Shown here: positions 1 to 8,467 of the stretch, in pieces
How positions within the stretch are numbered: the stretch's first letter is position 1
Layout: each line of letters starts with the position of its first letter
Source of the DNA: UBA1724 sp051884615
GTDB taxonomy: Bacteria > Verrucomicrobiota > Lentisphaeria > Oligosphaerales > Oligosphaeraceae
Assembly (NCBI GenBank): GCA_051884615.1
Contig: JBJEVT010000022.1
Location: forward strand, 1-53,376
DNA: 53,376 nucleotides
Direction: 5' to 3'
Made by a program: the position numbers and the translations under genes
Notes under the pieces: generated by a model
What the model saw: only the letters and a program-made list of their open reading frames with translations
What the model was told of the DNA's origin: nothing
Database searches by the model: none

Positions 1-1635
1 TTGGACAACCTGGTGGCCACCCAGCCCGACCATCCCTACATCATCTATCCCGACCGGAACCTGTGCTGGTCCTACCGGGAGTTCAACCAGCGCTGCGAGG
101 ATCTGGCCAAGGGACTGCTGGCCATCGGCATCCGGCGGGGAGACCATGTGGGCGTCTGGGCGCGGAACGTGCCCGAATGGCTCACCTTCATGTTCGCCAC
201 CGCCAAGATCGGCTGCGTCCTGGTGACCATCAACACCAACTACAAGCTCCACGAGGTGGAGTATGTGCTCCGGCAGTCCGACATGAAGATGGTGGCCATC
301 GTGGACGGGCAGCGGGATGTCAGCTATGTGGATGTGATCTACGAGCTGGTGCCCGAATTGCGGACCTGCCCCCGGGGCATGCTTGATAGCGCCCGCCTCC
401 CCCGCCTGAAGTCCGTCTGCTACCTGGGCCAGGAGAAATACCGGGGCATGTATTCCAGCGAGGAGCTCTTCGCCCTGGGGCGGAGCGTGGACGACGACGT
501 GCTGCAGGAGGCCATGAAGGGCATCTCCAACAACGACGTGGTGAACATGCAGTACACCAGCGGCACCACCGGATTCCCCAAGGGGGTCATGCTCACCCAT
601 CGCAACATCCTCAACAACGGATACTACATCGGGGAACGCCAGCTCTTCACCAAGGCGGACCGGGTCTGCGTGCCCGTGCCCCTCTTCCACTGCTTCGGCT
701 GCGTGCTGGGCGTCATGGCGGTCTTCACCCACGGCGCCACTCTGGTGATGTGCGAACAGTTCGACCCGCTCCTGGTGCTGGCATCCATCCAAAAGGCCAA
801 GGCCACCGCCGTCTACGGCGTGCCCACCATGTACTACGCCGAGCTGAACCACCCCATGTTCAAGATGTTCGACATGAGCAGCCTGCGCACGGGAATCATG
901 AGCGGCGCCCTCTGCCCCACGGAGCTGATGCAACGGGTCATCCGGGAAATGCACATGCCCGAAATCACCATCCCCTACGGACTGACCGAGGCCTCCCCCG
1001 TGATCACCATGTCCAGCGCCCATGAAACCCTGGAGCATCGGGTGCAGACCGTGGGCACCATCCAGCCCAACATCGAAATCAAAATCGTGGACCCCGACAC
1101 CGGCGAAACCCTCCCGCCAAACACCACCGGCGAAATCATGGTCAGGGGATACACCGTCATGAAGGGATACTACAACATGCCCGAGGAAACCGCCAAGGCC
1201 ATCGAACCCGACGGCTGGCTCCACTCCGGAGACCTGGGCGAGGTGGACGAGGACGGCTACTTCCGCATCACCGGACGCCTGAAGGACATGATCATCCGCG
1301 GCGGCGAAAACATCTACCCGCGGGAAATCGAGGAGTTCCTCATGACCAACAAACGGGTGGAACAGTGCGAGGTGGTGGGCGCCCCCGATGAAAAATACGG
1401 GGAGATCGTCTGCGCCTTCATCATCCCCGCCAAGGGCGCCGAGGACTTGAACGAGGAGGAACTCCGGGACTACTGCCGGAACCAAATCGCCTTCTATAAA
1501 ACTCCCGCCCACTTCTTCGTGGTGGACCACTTCCCCCAAACGGCCTCCGGCAAAATCCAGAAGTTCAAACTCCGGGACTGGGCCAAGGAACTCCTGGGCA
1601 TCCCCCCAAAGGACGCCCAAAAACAACAATCATAA
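1..1635 (+). CDS. AMP-binding acyl-CoA synthetase (5' end outside the window)
   Basis: This is an ANL-superfamily ligase that activates a carboxylic acid, probably a fatty acid, as acyl-AMP and then acyl-CoA. The reading frame is open at base 1, and the first visible residues already lie inside the N-terminal domain (WSYREFNQRCEDLAKGL). About 20 residues are therefore probably missing upstream, and the TTG at base 1 is not a credible start. Visible signatures are the phosphate loop YTSGTTGFPKG (about residues 185-195 of the visible frame), YGLTEASP, the hinge region GDLGEVDEDGYFRITGRLKD, and the C-terminal catalytic lysine in ASGKIQK (K518). The visible length of 544 residues fits a near-complete enzyme. 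The gene ends in TAA and is followed by a strong terminator. The exact acyl substrate cannot be read from the sequence. Confidence 0.9.
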   Translation: MDNLVATQPDHPYIIYPDRNLCWSYREFNQRCEDLAKGLLAIGIRRGDHVGVWARNVPEWLTFMFATAKIGCVLVTINTNYKLHEVEYVLRQSDMKMVAIVDGQRDVSYVDVIYELVPELRTCPRGMLDSARLPRLKSVCYLGQEKYRGMYSSEELFALGRSVDDDVLQEAMKGISNNDVVNMQYTSGTTGFPKGVMLTHRNILNNGYYIGERQLFTKADRVCVPVPLFHCFGCVLGVMAVFTHGATLVMCEQFDPLLVLASIQKAKATAVYGVPTMYYAELNHPMFKMFDMSSLRTGIMSGALCPTELMQRVIREMHMPEITIPYGLTEASPVITMSSAHETLEHRVQTVGTIQPNIEIKIVDPDTGETLPPNTTGEIMVRGYTVMKGYYNMPEETAKAIEPDGWLHSGDLGEVDEDGYFRITGRLKDMIIRGGENIYPREIEEFLMTNKRVEQCEVVGAPDEKYGEIVCAFIIPAKGAEDLNEEELRDYCRNQIAFYKTPAHFFVVDHFPQTASGKIQKFKLRDWAKELLGIPPKDAQKQQS

Positions 1636-1674
1636 ACTGGGGACGCCGAAAAAGGCGGTTCCGCGGTGTCGCAG

Positions 1675-1722
1675 AGAGAAGAGGACGGCCATGCCACGCA
1701 TGACGTCCTCTTCTCTTTTTTT
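1675..1722 (+). terminator. Rho-independent terminator after the acyl-CoA synthetase
   Basis: A perfect 13-bp inverted repeat (AGAGAAGAGGACG at 1675-1687 and its complement at 1704-1716) encloses a 16-nt loop. It is followed at once by a run of T to 1722. This is a textbook intrinsic terminator 40 bases after the stop codon. Confidence 0.9.
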
Positions 1723-1841
1723 GCCTGCCAAGCCCCTGGCGGGCTTGCCCCGGGAGAATCAAAGGACCAGATGGGCTAGGGAATCCGGGGAATCCGGGGG
1801 ACATCCGTTTCCGGATCCCGAAGAGGCCTCCGTTTCCCTTC

Positions 1842-1913
1842 TTGAGGAAAACAAATTTGGAACAGATTTTCATAGAGAGGGGCGGGCGTGGGGCAGGGGA
1901 GGTCATATATTAT
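1842..1913 (+). promoter_or_regulatory. AT-rich probable promoter region of the purF-like gene
   Basis: The 375-base gap between the first stop and the purF-like start holds the terminator and then GC-rich sequence broken by this AT-rich island. It contains TTGAGG (1842-1847), with a weak GATTTT 17 bases further on, and a stronger TATATTAT at 1906-1913. No operator or riboswitch was recognised. Assignment as a promoter is inference from base composition and hexamer matches only. Confidence 0.3.
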
Positions 1914-2010
1914 GCCCATGCGCCCGGGGGGTGTTTCGGGGGGTGCGTTTTCAGGCGGTGTCCTTGCCTGTCTTTCCCTGTCCTTTTGCTTTAGCGGAGT
2001 CACGTCCCCC

Positions 2011-3426
2011 ATGGGTGGTTTTTTCGGCTGTGTTTCCAGGAAATCCTGCGTTGCGGACATTTTCTACGGCGCTGACTATCATTCTCACCTGGGCAATATT
2101 CGCGGGGGTCTTCTCGTTTACGGCGAAAACGGATTTCAGCGGTTCATCCACGACATCCGGAAGGATCCGTTCCGTTCCAAGTTCGAGCAGCATTTGGACG
2201 GGATGTGCGGTTCTCTGGGCATCGGGAGCGTGTCGGACACGGATCCCCAGCCGTTGAACGTGGCGGGGGAGTTTGGGATTTTCGGCATCACGATGGTGGG
2301 TCTCATCCGGAACCAGGAGGCTTTGCAGCAGGAGCTTTTCCGGGGCGGCGTTCATTTTTCCGAGCTGGTGCAGGGGAAGATTGGCCCCACGGAGATTGCG
2401 GCGGCGCTCATTGCCACCAAGCCCACGGTGCGGGAGGGTCTGCTGGAGATGCAGGAGCGCATCCAGGGGTCCTGCAGCGCGTTGGTGCTGACGCCCGAGG
2501 GGGTGTACGCCTGTCGGGACAAGATGGGGCGCACGCCGGTGGTCATCGGGCAGAAGGAGGATGGCAGCCTTGCCGCCTCCCTGGAGTCCTGCGCCCTCCA
2601 CAACCTGGGCTACCGGATTCTCCGGTGGCTGGGGCCTGGCGAGGCGGTGCTTTTGGAGCGGGAGACCCTTGCCGTGGTGCCCGTGCTGCCGCCCCGGAAG
2701 GTGTGCCGGATGTGCGCCTTCATGTGGGTCTACTACGGCTTCCCCGCCTCCTCCTACGACGGCGTCAATGTGGAGGAGGCCCGCTACCGCTGCGGCGCCG
2801 CCCTGGCGGCCCAGGACAAGGGGCTGGCGGTGGACGCCGTGGCGGGCGTGCCTGATTCCGGCACCGCCCACGCCCTGGGATACGCCACCGCCACCCATCT
2901 TCCCTACAAGCGTTCCTTCGTGAAGTACACCCCCACCTGGCCCCGGAGCTTCATCTCCGATTCCCAGACCACCCGGCTTCATGTGGCCAAGATGAAGCTG
3001 CTGCCCATCCAGGATTTCATCCGGGGACAGCGCCTCCTCTTCTGCGAGGACTCCATTGTCCGGGGCACCCAGCTGAAGGACACCTTCGCCCGCCTGCCCG
3101 AGTGGGGCGCCAAGGAGGTCCATGTGCGTGCGGCCTGCCCGCCCATCCTCTTCGGGTGCCCCTATCTGAACTTCTCCCCCTCCCGGGGACCCCTGGAGCT
3201 CATCGCCCGCCGGGCGGTCCACGCCCTGGAGGCGGGGAAGGAGGACGAGGCCCGTCTGGAGGAATACACCGACGCCAGCACGGAGAAATACCGCCGGATG
3301 GTGGAGTGGATTCGCCAGGAGATGGGCTTCACCACCCTGAAATATCAGACCCTGGAGGACACGCTGAAAGCCATCGGCCTTCCTCCGGAAGGGCTCTGCA
3401 CCTACTGCTGGAACGGGCGGGAGTAG
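2011..3426 (+). CDS. purF: Amidophosphoribosyltransferase-like protein (PurF family, atypical N-terminus)
   Basis: PurF makes phosphoribosylamine from PRPP and glutamine, the first step of purine synthesis. I chose the ATG at 2011 (471 residues) because the protein then begins MGGFFGCVSRKSCVADIFYG, the N-terminus I recall for this PurF subfamily. The same frame runs open further upstream but shows no family similarity there. The phosphoribosyltransferase signature is FCEDSIVRGTQ (344-354). Cysteines at 235, 383, 463 and 466 fall where the B. subtilis enzyme ligates its [4Fe-4S] cluster. The catalytic Cys1 of classical PurF aligns with Gly2 here, and the nearest cysteines are C7 and C13. Glutaminase activity is therefore uncertain, although database members of this subfamily carry the amidophosphoribosyltransferase name. 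A promoter of its own is likely. It ends in TAG. Confidence 0.8.
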   Translation: MGGFFGCVSRKSCVADIFYGADYHSHLGNIRGGLLVYGENGFQRFIHDIRKDPFRSKFEQHLDGMCGSLGIGSVSDTDPQPLNVAGEFGIFGITMVGLIRNQEALQQELFRGGVHFSELVQGKIGPTEIAAALIATKPTVREGLLEMQERIQGSCSALVLTPEGVYACRDKMGRTPVVIGQKEDGSLAASLESCALHNLGYRILRWLGPGEAVLLERETLAVVPVLPPRKVCRMCAFMWVYYGFPASSYDGVNVEEARYRCGAALAAQDKGLAVDAVAGVPDSGTAHALGYATATHLPYKRSFVKYTPTWPRSFISDSQTTRLHVAKMKLLPIQDFIRGQRLLFCEDSIVRGTQLKDTFARLPEWGAKEVHVRAACPPILFGCPYLNFSPSRGPLELIARRAVHALEAGKEDEARLEEYTDASTEKYRRMVEWIRQEMGFTTLKYQTLEDTLKAIGLPPEGLCTYCWNGRE

Positions 3427-3521
3427 GGGGCGCCGGCGCTTGCCGTCCCCGTTCCTCGCCTCCCTTTTCGGGGAAACCATTTTTTTGAAATCGTAGAATA
3501 CCAAACAGGAGAGACACCATT

Positions 3522-4127
3522 ATGGCTGACGAACTGCAGGCATTGCTGGAGCGGCTGGACAAGGAGGGCGTCCGGAAGGGCGAGGAGGAGCGGGAGCGTC
3601 TGGTGAGCCAGGCGAAGGCCGAGGCGGCGCAGATTCTATCCCAGGCCCAGGAGAAGGCGGCGTCGATGGTGGGGCAGGCCCAGGCGGAGTGCGAGACCTT
3701 GCGTCAGAAGGCGGAGGATTCCATCCGTCAGAGCGGGCGTCAGGTCTTGCTGCAGGTGCGTCAGGAGTTGAAGGAGCGTGTGGAGGGGGCGGTTCGTCTT
3801 CTGTTGAAATCCGAGTTGAAGCCTGGCGTGGTGGGGGGCATTGTGGCCCAGCTGTGCCAGGGCTATCTCCGGGAGGAGGGGCGCCAGGGGGATTTGGCGG
3901 TGTTGGTGCCGGAGGCTTCCATGAAGGAATTGGAGGAGGCGGTGCGGGCCTCCCTGGGCGCCGAGCTGCTGAAGCGGGTCTCCCTGAAGCCCGACAAGCG
4001 TCTCTCCGGTGGGTTCCAGCTTTCCGTGCAGGGGGAGCAGGTGCTGTATGATTTCACCGACGAGGCCTTGGCGGAGGCCATCGCCTCCCATCTCTCCCCC
4101 GCGTTGGGAGCGCTGATCACTCCCTAG
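3522..4127 (+). CDS. atpE: V-type ATP synthase subunit E
   Basis: Subunit E forms part of the peripheral stalk that ties the catalytic A3B3 head to the membrane subunit I. The 201-residue protein has the expected build: residues 1-95 are a long charged helix rich in Lys, Glu, Ala and Gln (KGEEERERLVSQAKAEAAQI), followed by a compact C-terminal domain. AGGAG lies shortly before the ATG. It is the first gene of the V-ATPase operon, 7 bases before the next gene. The 95-base gap from the purF-like gene shows no clear terminator, so partial read-through is possible. Assignment rests on helix pattern and position, since subunit E is poorly conserved in sequence. Confidence 0.88.
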   Translation: MADELQALLERLDKEGVRKGEEERERLVSQAKAEAAQILSQAQEKAASMVGQAQAECETLRQKAEDSIRQSGRQVLLQVRQELKERVEGAVRLLLKSELKPGVVGGIVAQLCQGYLREEGRQGDLAVLVPEASMKELEEAVRASLGAELLKRVSLKPDKRLSGGFQLSVQGEQVLYDFTDEALAEAIASHLSPALGALITP

Positions 4128-4134
4128 GACGGCC

Positions 4135-4710
4135 ATGGGAAGCGACTTCATCTACATCCTCTCCTCCCTCCCCCTCCTGAAGCTTTCCGGCGAGGGGGCG
4201 ATGGAATACGGCGCCTTCCTGGAGTCCTGCGGCGGGATGCTGCGCGCCCGGGAGCGGGAGACGCTCTCCCGTCTGGTGCTGGAGGAGAAGCCCGGAGTGG
4301 TCCGGGAGGAGCCGGTGCTGCGGGAGTGGGACCAGTGGCTGGAGACCATGCGCCAGGTGAGCGCCCTGTGGCGCGCGGCCCGGCGGCCCGGCGAATCCGC
4401 GGCGGCCGCCTCCTGGCGTCCCCGTCGGGAGGCCTATCCCGGAGACGTGCGCCGCCTGGAGGCCATTCTGGCCATGGAGGGGCTGGCGGCCAAGCAGGAT
4501 GCCTGGGAGAGTCTTCAATGGAGTCGTCTGGAGGAGCTTTCCCTGGGATTGGGCTTTTCCTTTTCCGCCCTGGTGGCGTATGCCCTGAAGCTGCGGCTGC
4601 TGGAGAGCCGGGCCCGTCGCACCCTGGCGTCGGGCACCCGCGTCTTCGAGGCGCTGGTGGCCTCCCGTCTGGAGGAGGCCGTGGCGGGCCGGAGGGCCGT
4701 GGAGGAGTAG
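4135..4710 (+). CDS. DUF2764 family protein of the V-ATPase operon
   Basis: This 191-residue, mostly helical soluble protein begins MGSDFIYILSSLPLLKLSGE, a start typical of DUF2764. That family is known from V-ATPase operons of Chlamydiae, Bacteroidetes and spirochaetes, where it sits between subunits E and A. It starts 7 bases after atpE and ends 43 bases before the likely atpA start. No catalytic motif is visible. Because the operon has no recognisable subunit C gene, a stalk role in place of subunit C is a reasonable guess. The sequence itself does not prove it. Confidence 0.75.
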   Translation: MGSDFIYILSSLPLLKLSGEGAMEYGAFLESCGGMLRARERETLSRLVLEEKPGVVREEPVLREWDQWLETMRQVSALWRAARRPGESAAAASWRPRREAYPGDVRRLEAILAMEGLAAKQDAWESLQWSRLEELSLGLGFSFSALVAYALKLRLLESRARRTLASGTRVFEALVASRLEEAVAGRRAVEE

Positions 4711-4753
4711 GGACCCTTTTGATGTGAATGACATCCACTCTTTGAGAACGAGC

Positions 4754-6487
4754 ATGATGAACGAAACGACACGGAAAAGCGGCCATGTGACGGGCGTCAA
4801 TGGCAATCTGGTGAGCGTGGCCTTTGACACCAGCGTCATCCAGAACGAAGTGGCCTTTGTGAAGGTGGAGGACGGCGCCCGTCTGAAGAGCGAGGTCATC
4901 CGGGTGCGGGGCGGCCAGGCGGACCTGCAGGTCTTCGAGTCCACCAACGGCATCAAGGTGGGGGATCCGGTGGAGTTCACCGGGGAGCTGCTCTCCGTGG
5001 AGCTGGGGCCCGGCCTGCTGACCCAGGTCTTCGACGGCCTCCAGAATCCTCTTCCCCGCCTGGCGGAGGAATCCCTCTTCCTGAAGCGGGGCACCTACAT
5101 CTATCCCCTGGATGAAAAGCGGGAGTGGGACTACACCCCCGTGGCCAAGGAGGGGGACGAGCTCTTCGCCGGCGACCAGGTGGGCTGGGTGCCCGAGGGC
5201 ATCTTCCAGCACCGCATCATGGTGCCCTTCGCCTGGAAGGGCGCCTGGCGCATCACCTGGACCATTCCCGCCGGCGCCTATCCCATCCGGACGGTGGTGG
5301 CCAAGGCCGCCAACGAGGCGGGGGAGGAGCGGCAGATCACCATGGTCCAGTCCTGGCCCGTGCGGATTCCCATCGCCAACTACCGGGAGAAGCTGCTGCC
5401 CGTGGAGCCCATGATCACCCAGGTGCGCACCATCGACACCTTCTTCCCCGTGGCCAAGGGCGGCACCTTCTGCACCCCCGGGCCCTTCGGCGCGGGCAAG
5501 ACCGTCCTCCAGCACTCCCTCTCCCAGCGCAGCGAGGCGGACATCGTGATTGTGGCCGCCGTGGGCGAGCGCGCCGGCGAGGTGGTGGAGATTCTCCAGG
5601 AGTTCCCGGTGCTGGAGGACCCCCGCACGGGCCGGAAGCTCATGGACCGGACCATCATCATCTGCAACACCAGCTCCATGCCCGTGGCCTCCCGGGAATC
5701 CTCCATCTACACCAGCGTCACCCTGGCCGAATACTACCGGCAGATGGGGCTGAACGTGCTGCTGCTGGCGGATTCCACCAGCCGCTGGGCCCAGGCGCTC
5801 CGCGAGGAATCCGGGCGTCTGGAGGAGATTCCCGGGGAGGAGGCCTTCCCCGCCTATCTGGAGTCCCTGGTGGCGAGCTTCTACGAGCGGGCCGGCCTGG
5901 TGCGGCTCAACTCCGGGGAGAAGGGCTCCGTCACCATCTGCGGCGCCGTCTCCCCCGCCGGCGGCAACTTCGAGGAGCCGGTGACCCAGGCCACCCTGAA
6001 GGTGGTGGGCGCCTTCCTTGCCCTCTCCCGCGACCGGGCCAACGCCCGCCGCTATCCCTCCATCCATCCCCTGGAGTCCTGGAGCAAATACAAGAGCACC
6101 GTGGCCTTGGACGAGGTGGCCTACGCCCGCCAGATCCTTCGCAACGGCAACGAGGTGGAGCAGATGATGAAGGTCATCGGCGAGGAGGGAACCCCCAACG
6201 CCGACTTCGTGGTCTACCTGAAGAGCGAGTTCCTGGACGCCGTCTACCTCCAGCAGGACACCTTCGACAAGGTGGACAGCACCTGCTCCGCCCAGCGCCA
6301 GAAATATGTCTTCGCCAAGCTGTACGCCATCCTGCGCAAGCCCTTCGTCTTCGGGGACAAGGCGGCGGCACGGAGATATTTCGCCGACCTGCGGCAGATC
6401 TTCATCGACTGGAACTTCTGCGCCTGGGAGTCCCCCGAGTTCGCCGAAAACGAGAAACGACTGGACGCCAAGCTGGCGGAAGCATAG
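4754..6487 (+). CDS. atpA: V-type ATP synthase catalytic subunit A
   Basis: Subunit A binds and hydrolyses ATP, or makes it, in the A3B3 head. From the ATG at 4754 the protein has 577 residues and reads KSGHVTGVNGNLVSVAFD near its start, the usual N-terminal beta-barrel opening. A GTG at 4724 and a second ATG at 4757 are alternatives. The Walker A loop is GPFGAGKT at 243-250. Further landmarks are the nucleotide-domain stretch IIICNTSSMPVASRESSIYT and the SRWAQALREESGRLEEIPGEE region that helps form the catalytic site. The non-homologous insertion (residues about 110-200) that separates V/A-type A subunits from F-type beta is present. It lies between DUF2764 and subunit B in one operon. Confidence 0.95.
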   Translation: MMNETTRKSGHVTGVNGNLVSVAFDTSVIQNEVAFVKVEDGARLKSEVIRVRGGQADLQVFESTNGIKVGDPVEFTGELLSVELGPGLLTQVFDGLQNPLPRLAEESLFLKRGTYIYPLDEKREWDYTPVAKEGDELFAGDQVGWVPEGIFQHRIMVPFAWKGAWRITWTIPAGAYPIRTVVAKAANEAGEERQITMVQSWPVRIPIANYREKLLPVEPMITQVRTIDTFFPVAKGGTFCTPGPFGAGKTVLQHSLSQRSEADIVIVAAVGERAGEVVEILQEFPVLEDPRTGRKLMDRTIIICNTSSMPVASRESSIYTSVTLAEYYRQMGLNVLLLADSTSRWAQALREESGRLEEIPGEEAFPAYLESLVASFYERAGLVRLNSGEKGSVTICGAVSPAGGNFEEPVTQATLKVVGAFLALSRDRANARRYPSIHPLESWSKYKSTVALDEVAYARQILRNGNEVEQMMKVIGEEGTPNADFVVYLKSEFLDAVYLQQDTFDKVDSTCSAQRQKYVFAKLYAILRKPFVFGDKAAARRYFADLRQIFIDWNFCAWESPEFAENEKRLDAKLAEA

Positions 6488-6499
6488 GAGCCCCATCCC

Positions 6500-7840
6500 A
6501 TGAGAAAAATCTACCACCGCATCCTCCAGATCAGCGGAAACGTCATCACCCTGGAGGCCGAGAACGTGGCCAACGGAGAGCTGGCCGAGGTGAAGAGCGG
6601 CGACCGCAGCTCCCTGGCCCAGGTCATCCGGCTGGACGGCGCCCGGGTCTCCCTCCAGGTCTTCGCCGGCGCCCGGGGCATCTCCACCGACTCCCAGGTC
6701 CGGTTCCTGGGCCGCCAGATGCAGGTCTCCGCCACGGATGACCTGCTGGGACGGGTCTTCACCGGCAACGGCTCCCCGCGGGACGGCGGCCCCGCCCTCA
6801 CCGACAACATGGTGGAGATCGGCGGCCCCTCCGTCAACCCCGCCCGCCGCATCATTCCCCGGAAGATGATCCGCACGGGAATCCCCATGATCGACATCTT
6901 CAACACCCTGGTGGAGAGCCAGAAACTCCCCATCTTCTCCATTCCCGGGGAACCCTACAACGCCCTGCTGGCCCGCATCGCCATGCAGGCGGAGGTGGAT
7001 GTGATCGTGCTGGGCGGCATGGGCCTGAAGCACGACGACTACCTCTACTTCCGCAACACCCTGGACGAGCACGGCGCCCTCTCCCGGGCCGTGATGTTCA
7101 TCCACACCGCCGCCGACCCCACCGTGGAATGCACCCTGGTGCCGGACCTGGCCCTCGCCACCGCCGAATACTTCGCCGTGGAGCGGAAGAAGCGGGTCCT
7201 CTGCCTGCTGACGGACATGACCAATTTCGCGGACTCCCTGAAGGAGATCGCCATCACCATGGAGCAGATCCCCTCCAACCGGGGATACCCCGGCGACCTC
7301 TACAGCCAGCTGGCCTCCCGCTACGAGAAGGCGGTCCAGTTCCGCGGGGAGAACGCGGGCTCCATCACCATCCTGGCCGTGACCACCATGCCCGGAGACG
7401 ACGTGACCCACCCCGTGCCCGACAACACCGGATACATCACCGAGGGACAGTTCTATCTCTCCGGCGGCCACATCGAGCCCTTCGGCTCCCTCTCCCGCCT
7501 GAAGCAGAATGTGAACAAGGACACCCGGGAGGACCATCGCACCCTCATGGACACCATGATCCGCCTCTACGCCCAATACAAGGACACCCTGGAGAAGCAG
7601 TCCATGGGCTTCCGCATGTCCGCCTGGGACCAGAAGCTGCTGAAATACGGGCAGCTCTTCGAGGAGCAGATGATGGACCTGAAGGTGAACATCCCCCTGG
7701 AGCAGGCGCTGGACCGGGGCTGGAAGATCCTGGGCGAGTGCTTCGACCCGGCGGAGACCGGCGTGAAGAGCGAACTGCTGCGGAAGTTCTGGCCCGCCGC
7801 CGCGGACGACAAGCCCTCGGACGAAGCCGCCCGGGCCTAG
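6500..7840 (+). CDS. atpB: V-type ATP synthase subunit B
   Basis: Subunit B alternates with A in the head and contributes to the nucleotide sites without hydrolysing ATP. The 446-residue protein lacks a P-loop. The loop position reads IFSIPGEPYNALLARIAMQ, as expected for a non-catalytic subunit. Other family stretches are LTDMTNFADSLKEIAITMEQIPSNRGYPGDLYSQLASRYEKA, given here in part, and ITEGQFYLS. It begins 12 bases after subunit A, with AGGAG overlapping the upstream stop. It is followed 15 bases later by subunit D. Start, length and neighbours all agree with the family. Confidence 0.95.
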   Translation: MRKIYHRILQISGNVITLEAENVANGELAEVKSGDRSSLAQVIRLDGARVSLQVFAGARGISTDSQVRFLGRQMQVSATDDLLGRVFTGNGSPRDGGPALTDNMVEIGGPSVNPARRIIPRKMIRTGIPMIDIFNTLVESQKLPIFSIPGEPYNALLARIAMQAEVDVIVLGGMGLKHDDYLYFRNTLDEHGALSRAVMFIHTAADPTVECTLVPDLALATAEYFAVERKKRVLCLLTDMTNFADSLKEIAITMEQIPSNRGYPGDLYSQLASRYEKAVQFRGENAGSITILAVTTMPGDDVTHPVPDNTGYITEGQFYLSGGHIEPFGSLSRLKQNVNKDTREDHRTLMDTMIRLYAQYKDTLEKQSMGFRMSAWDQKLLKYGQLFEEQMMDLKVNIPLEQALDRGWKILGECFDPAETGVKSELLRKFWPAAADDKPSDEAARA

Positions 7841-7855
7841 GGAGGACCCACGCCC

Positions 7856-8467
7856 ATGGGGAAAGTCAAGCTGACCAAGAACGAGCTGAAGCTCCAGCGG
7901 GACGCGCTGAAGCGCTTCCAGCGCTATCTGCCCACCCTGCAGCTGAAGAAGCAGCAGCTGCAGCTGGAGGTGCGCCAGGCGCGGGAGGAGCTGGCGGCCC
8001 TGGAGGAGGAGGACCGCCGGGAGCTGGAGGCCCGCCATGACGACCTGAAGGTCTTCGGGGACTATCCCCGGGAACTGGAGAAGGTGGCCACGGTGGCGCA
8101 GTGGCGGGTGGCCACCCGGAACATCGCCGGCATCGAGGTGCCCGCCCACCGGGGACTGGAGTGGAGGAACCAGCCCGTGGATCTCCTCTCCACCCCCATC
8201 TGGCTGGACGACGCTCTGGCTCTGGTGGCCCACCAGACCGAGCTGCGCCTGCGCCGGCGCCTCATGGAGGAGCAGCTGGCCTGCCTGGAGGACGAGCTCC
8301 GGGTGGTCAACCAGCGGGTGAACCTCTTTGAAAAGGTGAAGATTCCCGACGCCCAGGAGAACATCCGCCGCATCAACATCTACATCGGCGACCAGCAGAC
8401 CAATTCCGTGGGACGCTCCAAGATCGCCAAGGGAAAATGCCAGGAAAGGGACGCTGAGCTGCCATGA
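7856..8467 (+). CDS. atpD: V-type ATP synthase subunit D
   Basis: Subunit D is the central rotor shaft, an antiparallel coiled coil inside the head. The 203-residue protein starts MGKVKLTKNELKLQRDALKRF, the characteristic N-terminal helix. It has a second long helix near the end (about residues 145-185, MEEQLACLEDELRVVNQRVN). Its stop codon overlaps the start of subunit I in an ATGA (8464-8467), which implies translational coupling. No subunit F gene, the usual partner of D at the foot of the rotor, is present in the operon. Confidence 0.92.
   Translation: MGKVKLTKNELKLQRDALKRFQRYLPTLQLKKQQLQLEVRQAREELAALEEEDRRELEARHDDLKVFGDYPRELEKVATVAQWRVATRNIAGIEVPAHRGLEWRNQPVDLLSTPIWLDDALALVAHQTELRLRRRLMEEQLACLEDELRVVNQRVNLFEKVKIPDAQENIRRINIYIGDQQTNSVGRSKIAKGKCQERDAELP

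Noticed and set aside
1888..2010. N-terminal extension of the purF-like protein
   Set aside because: The extra 41 residues have no family similarity, and the subfamily begins at MGGFFG.
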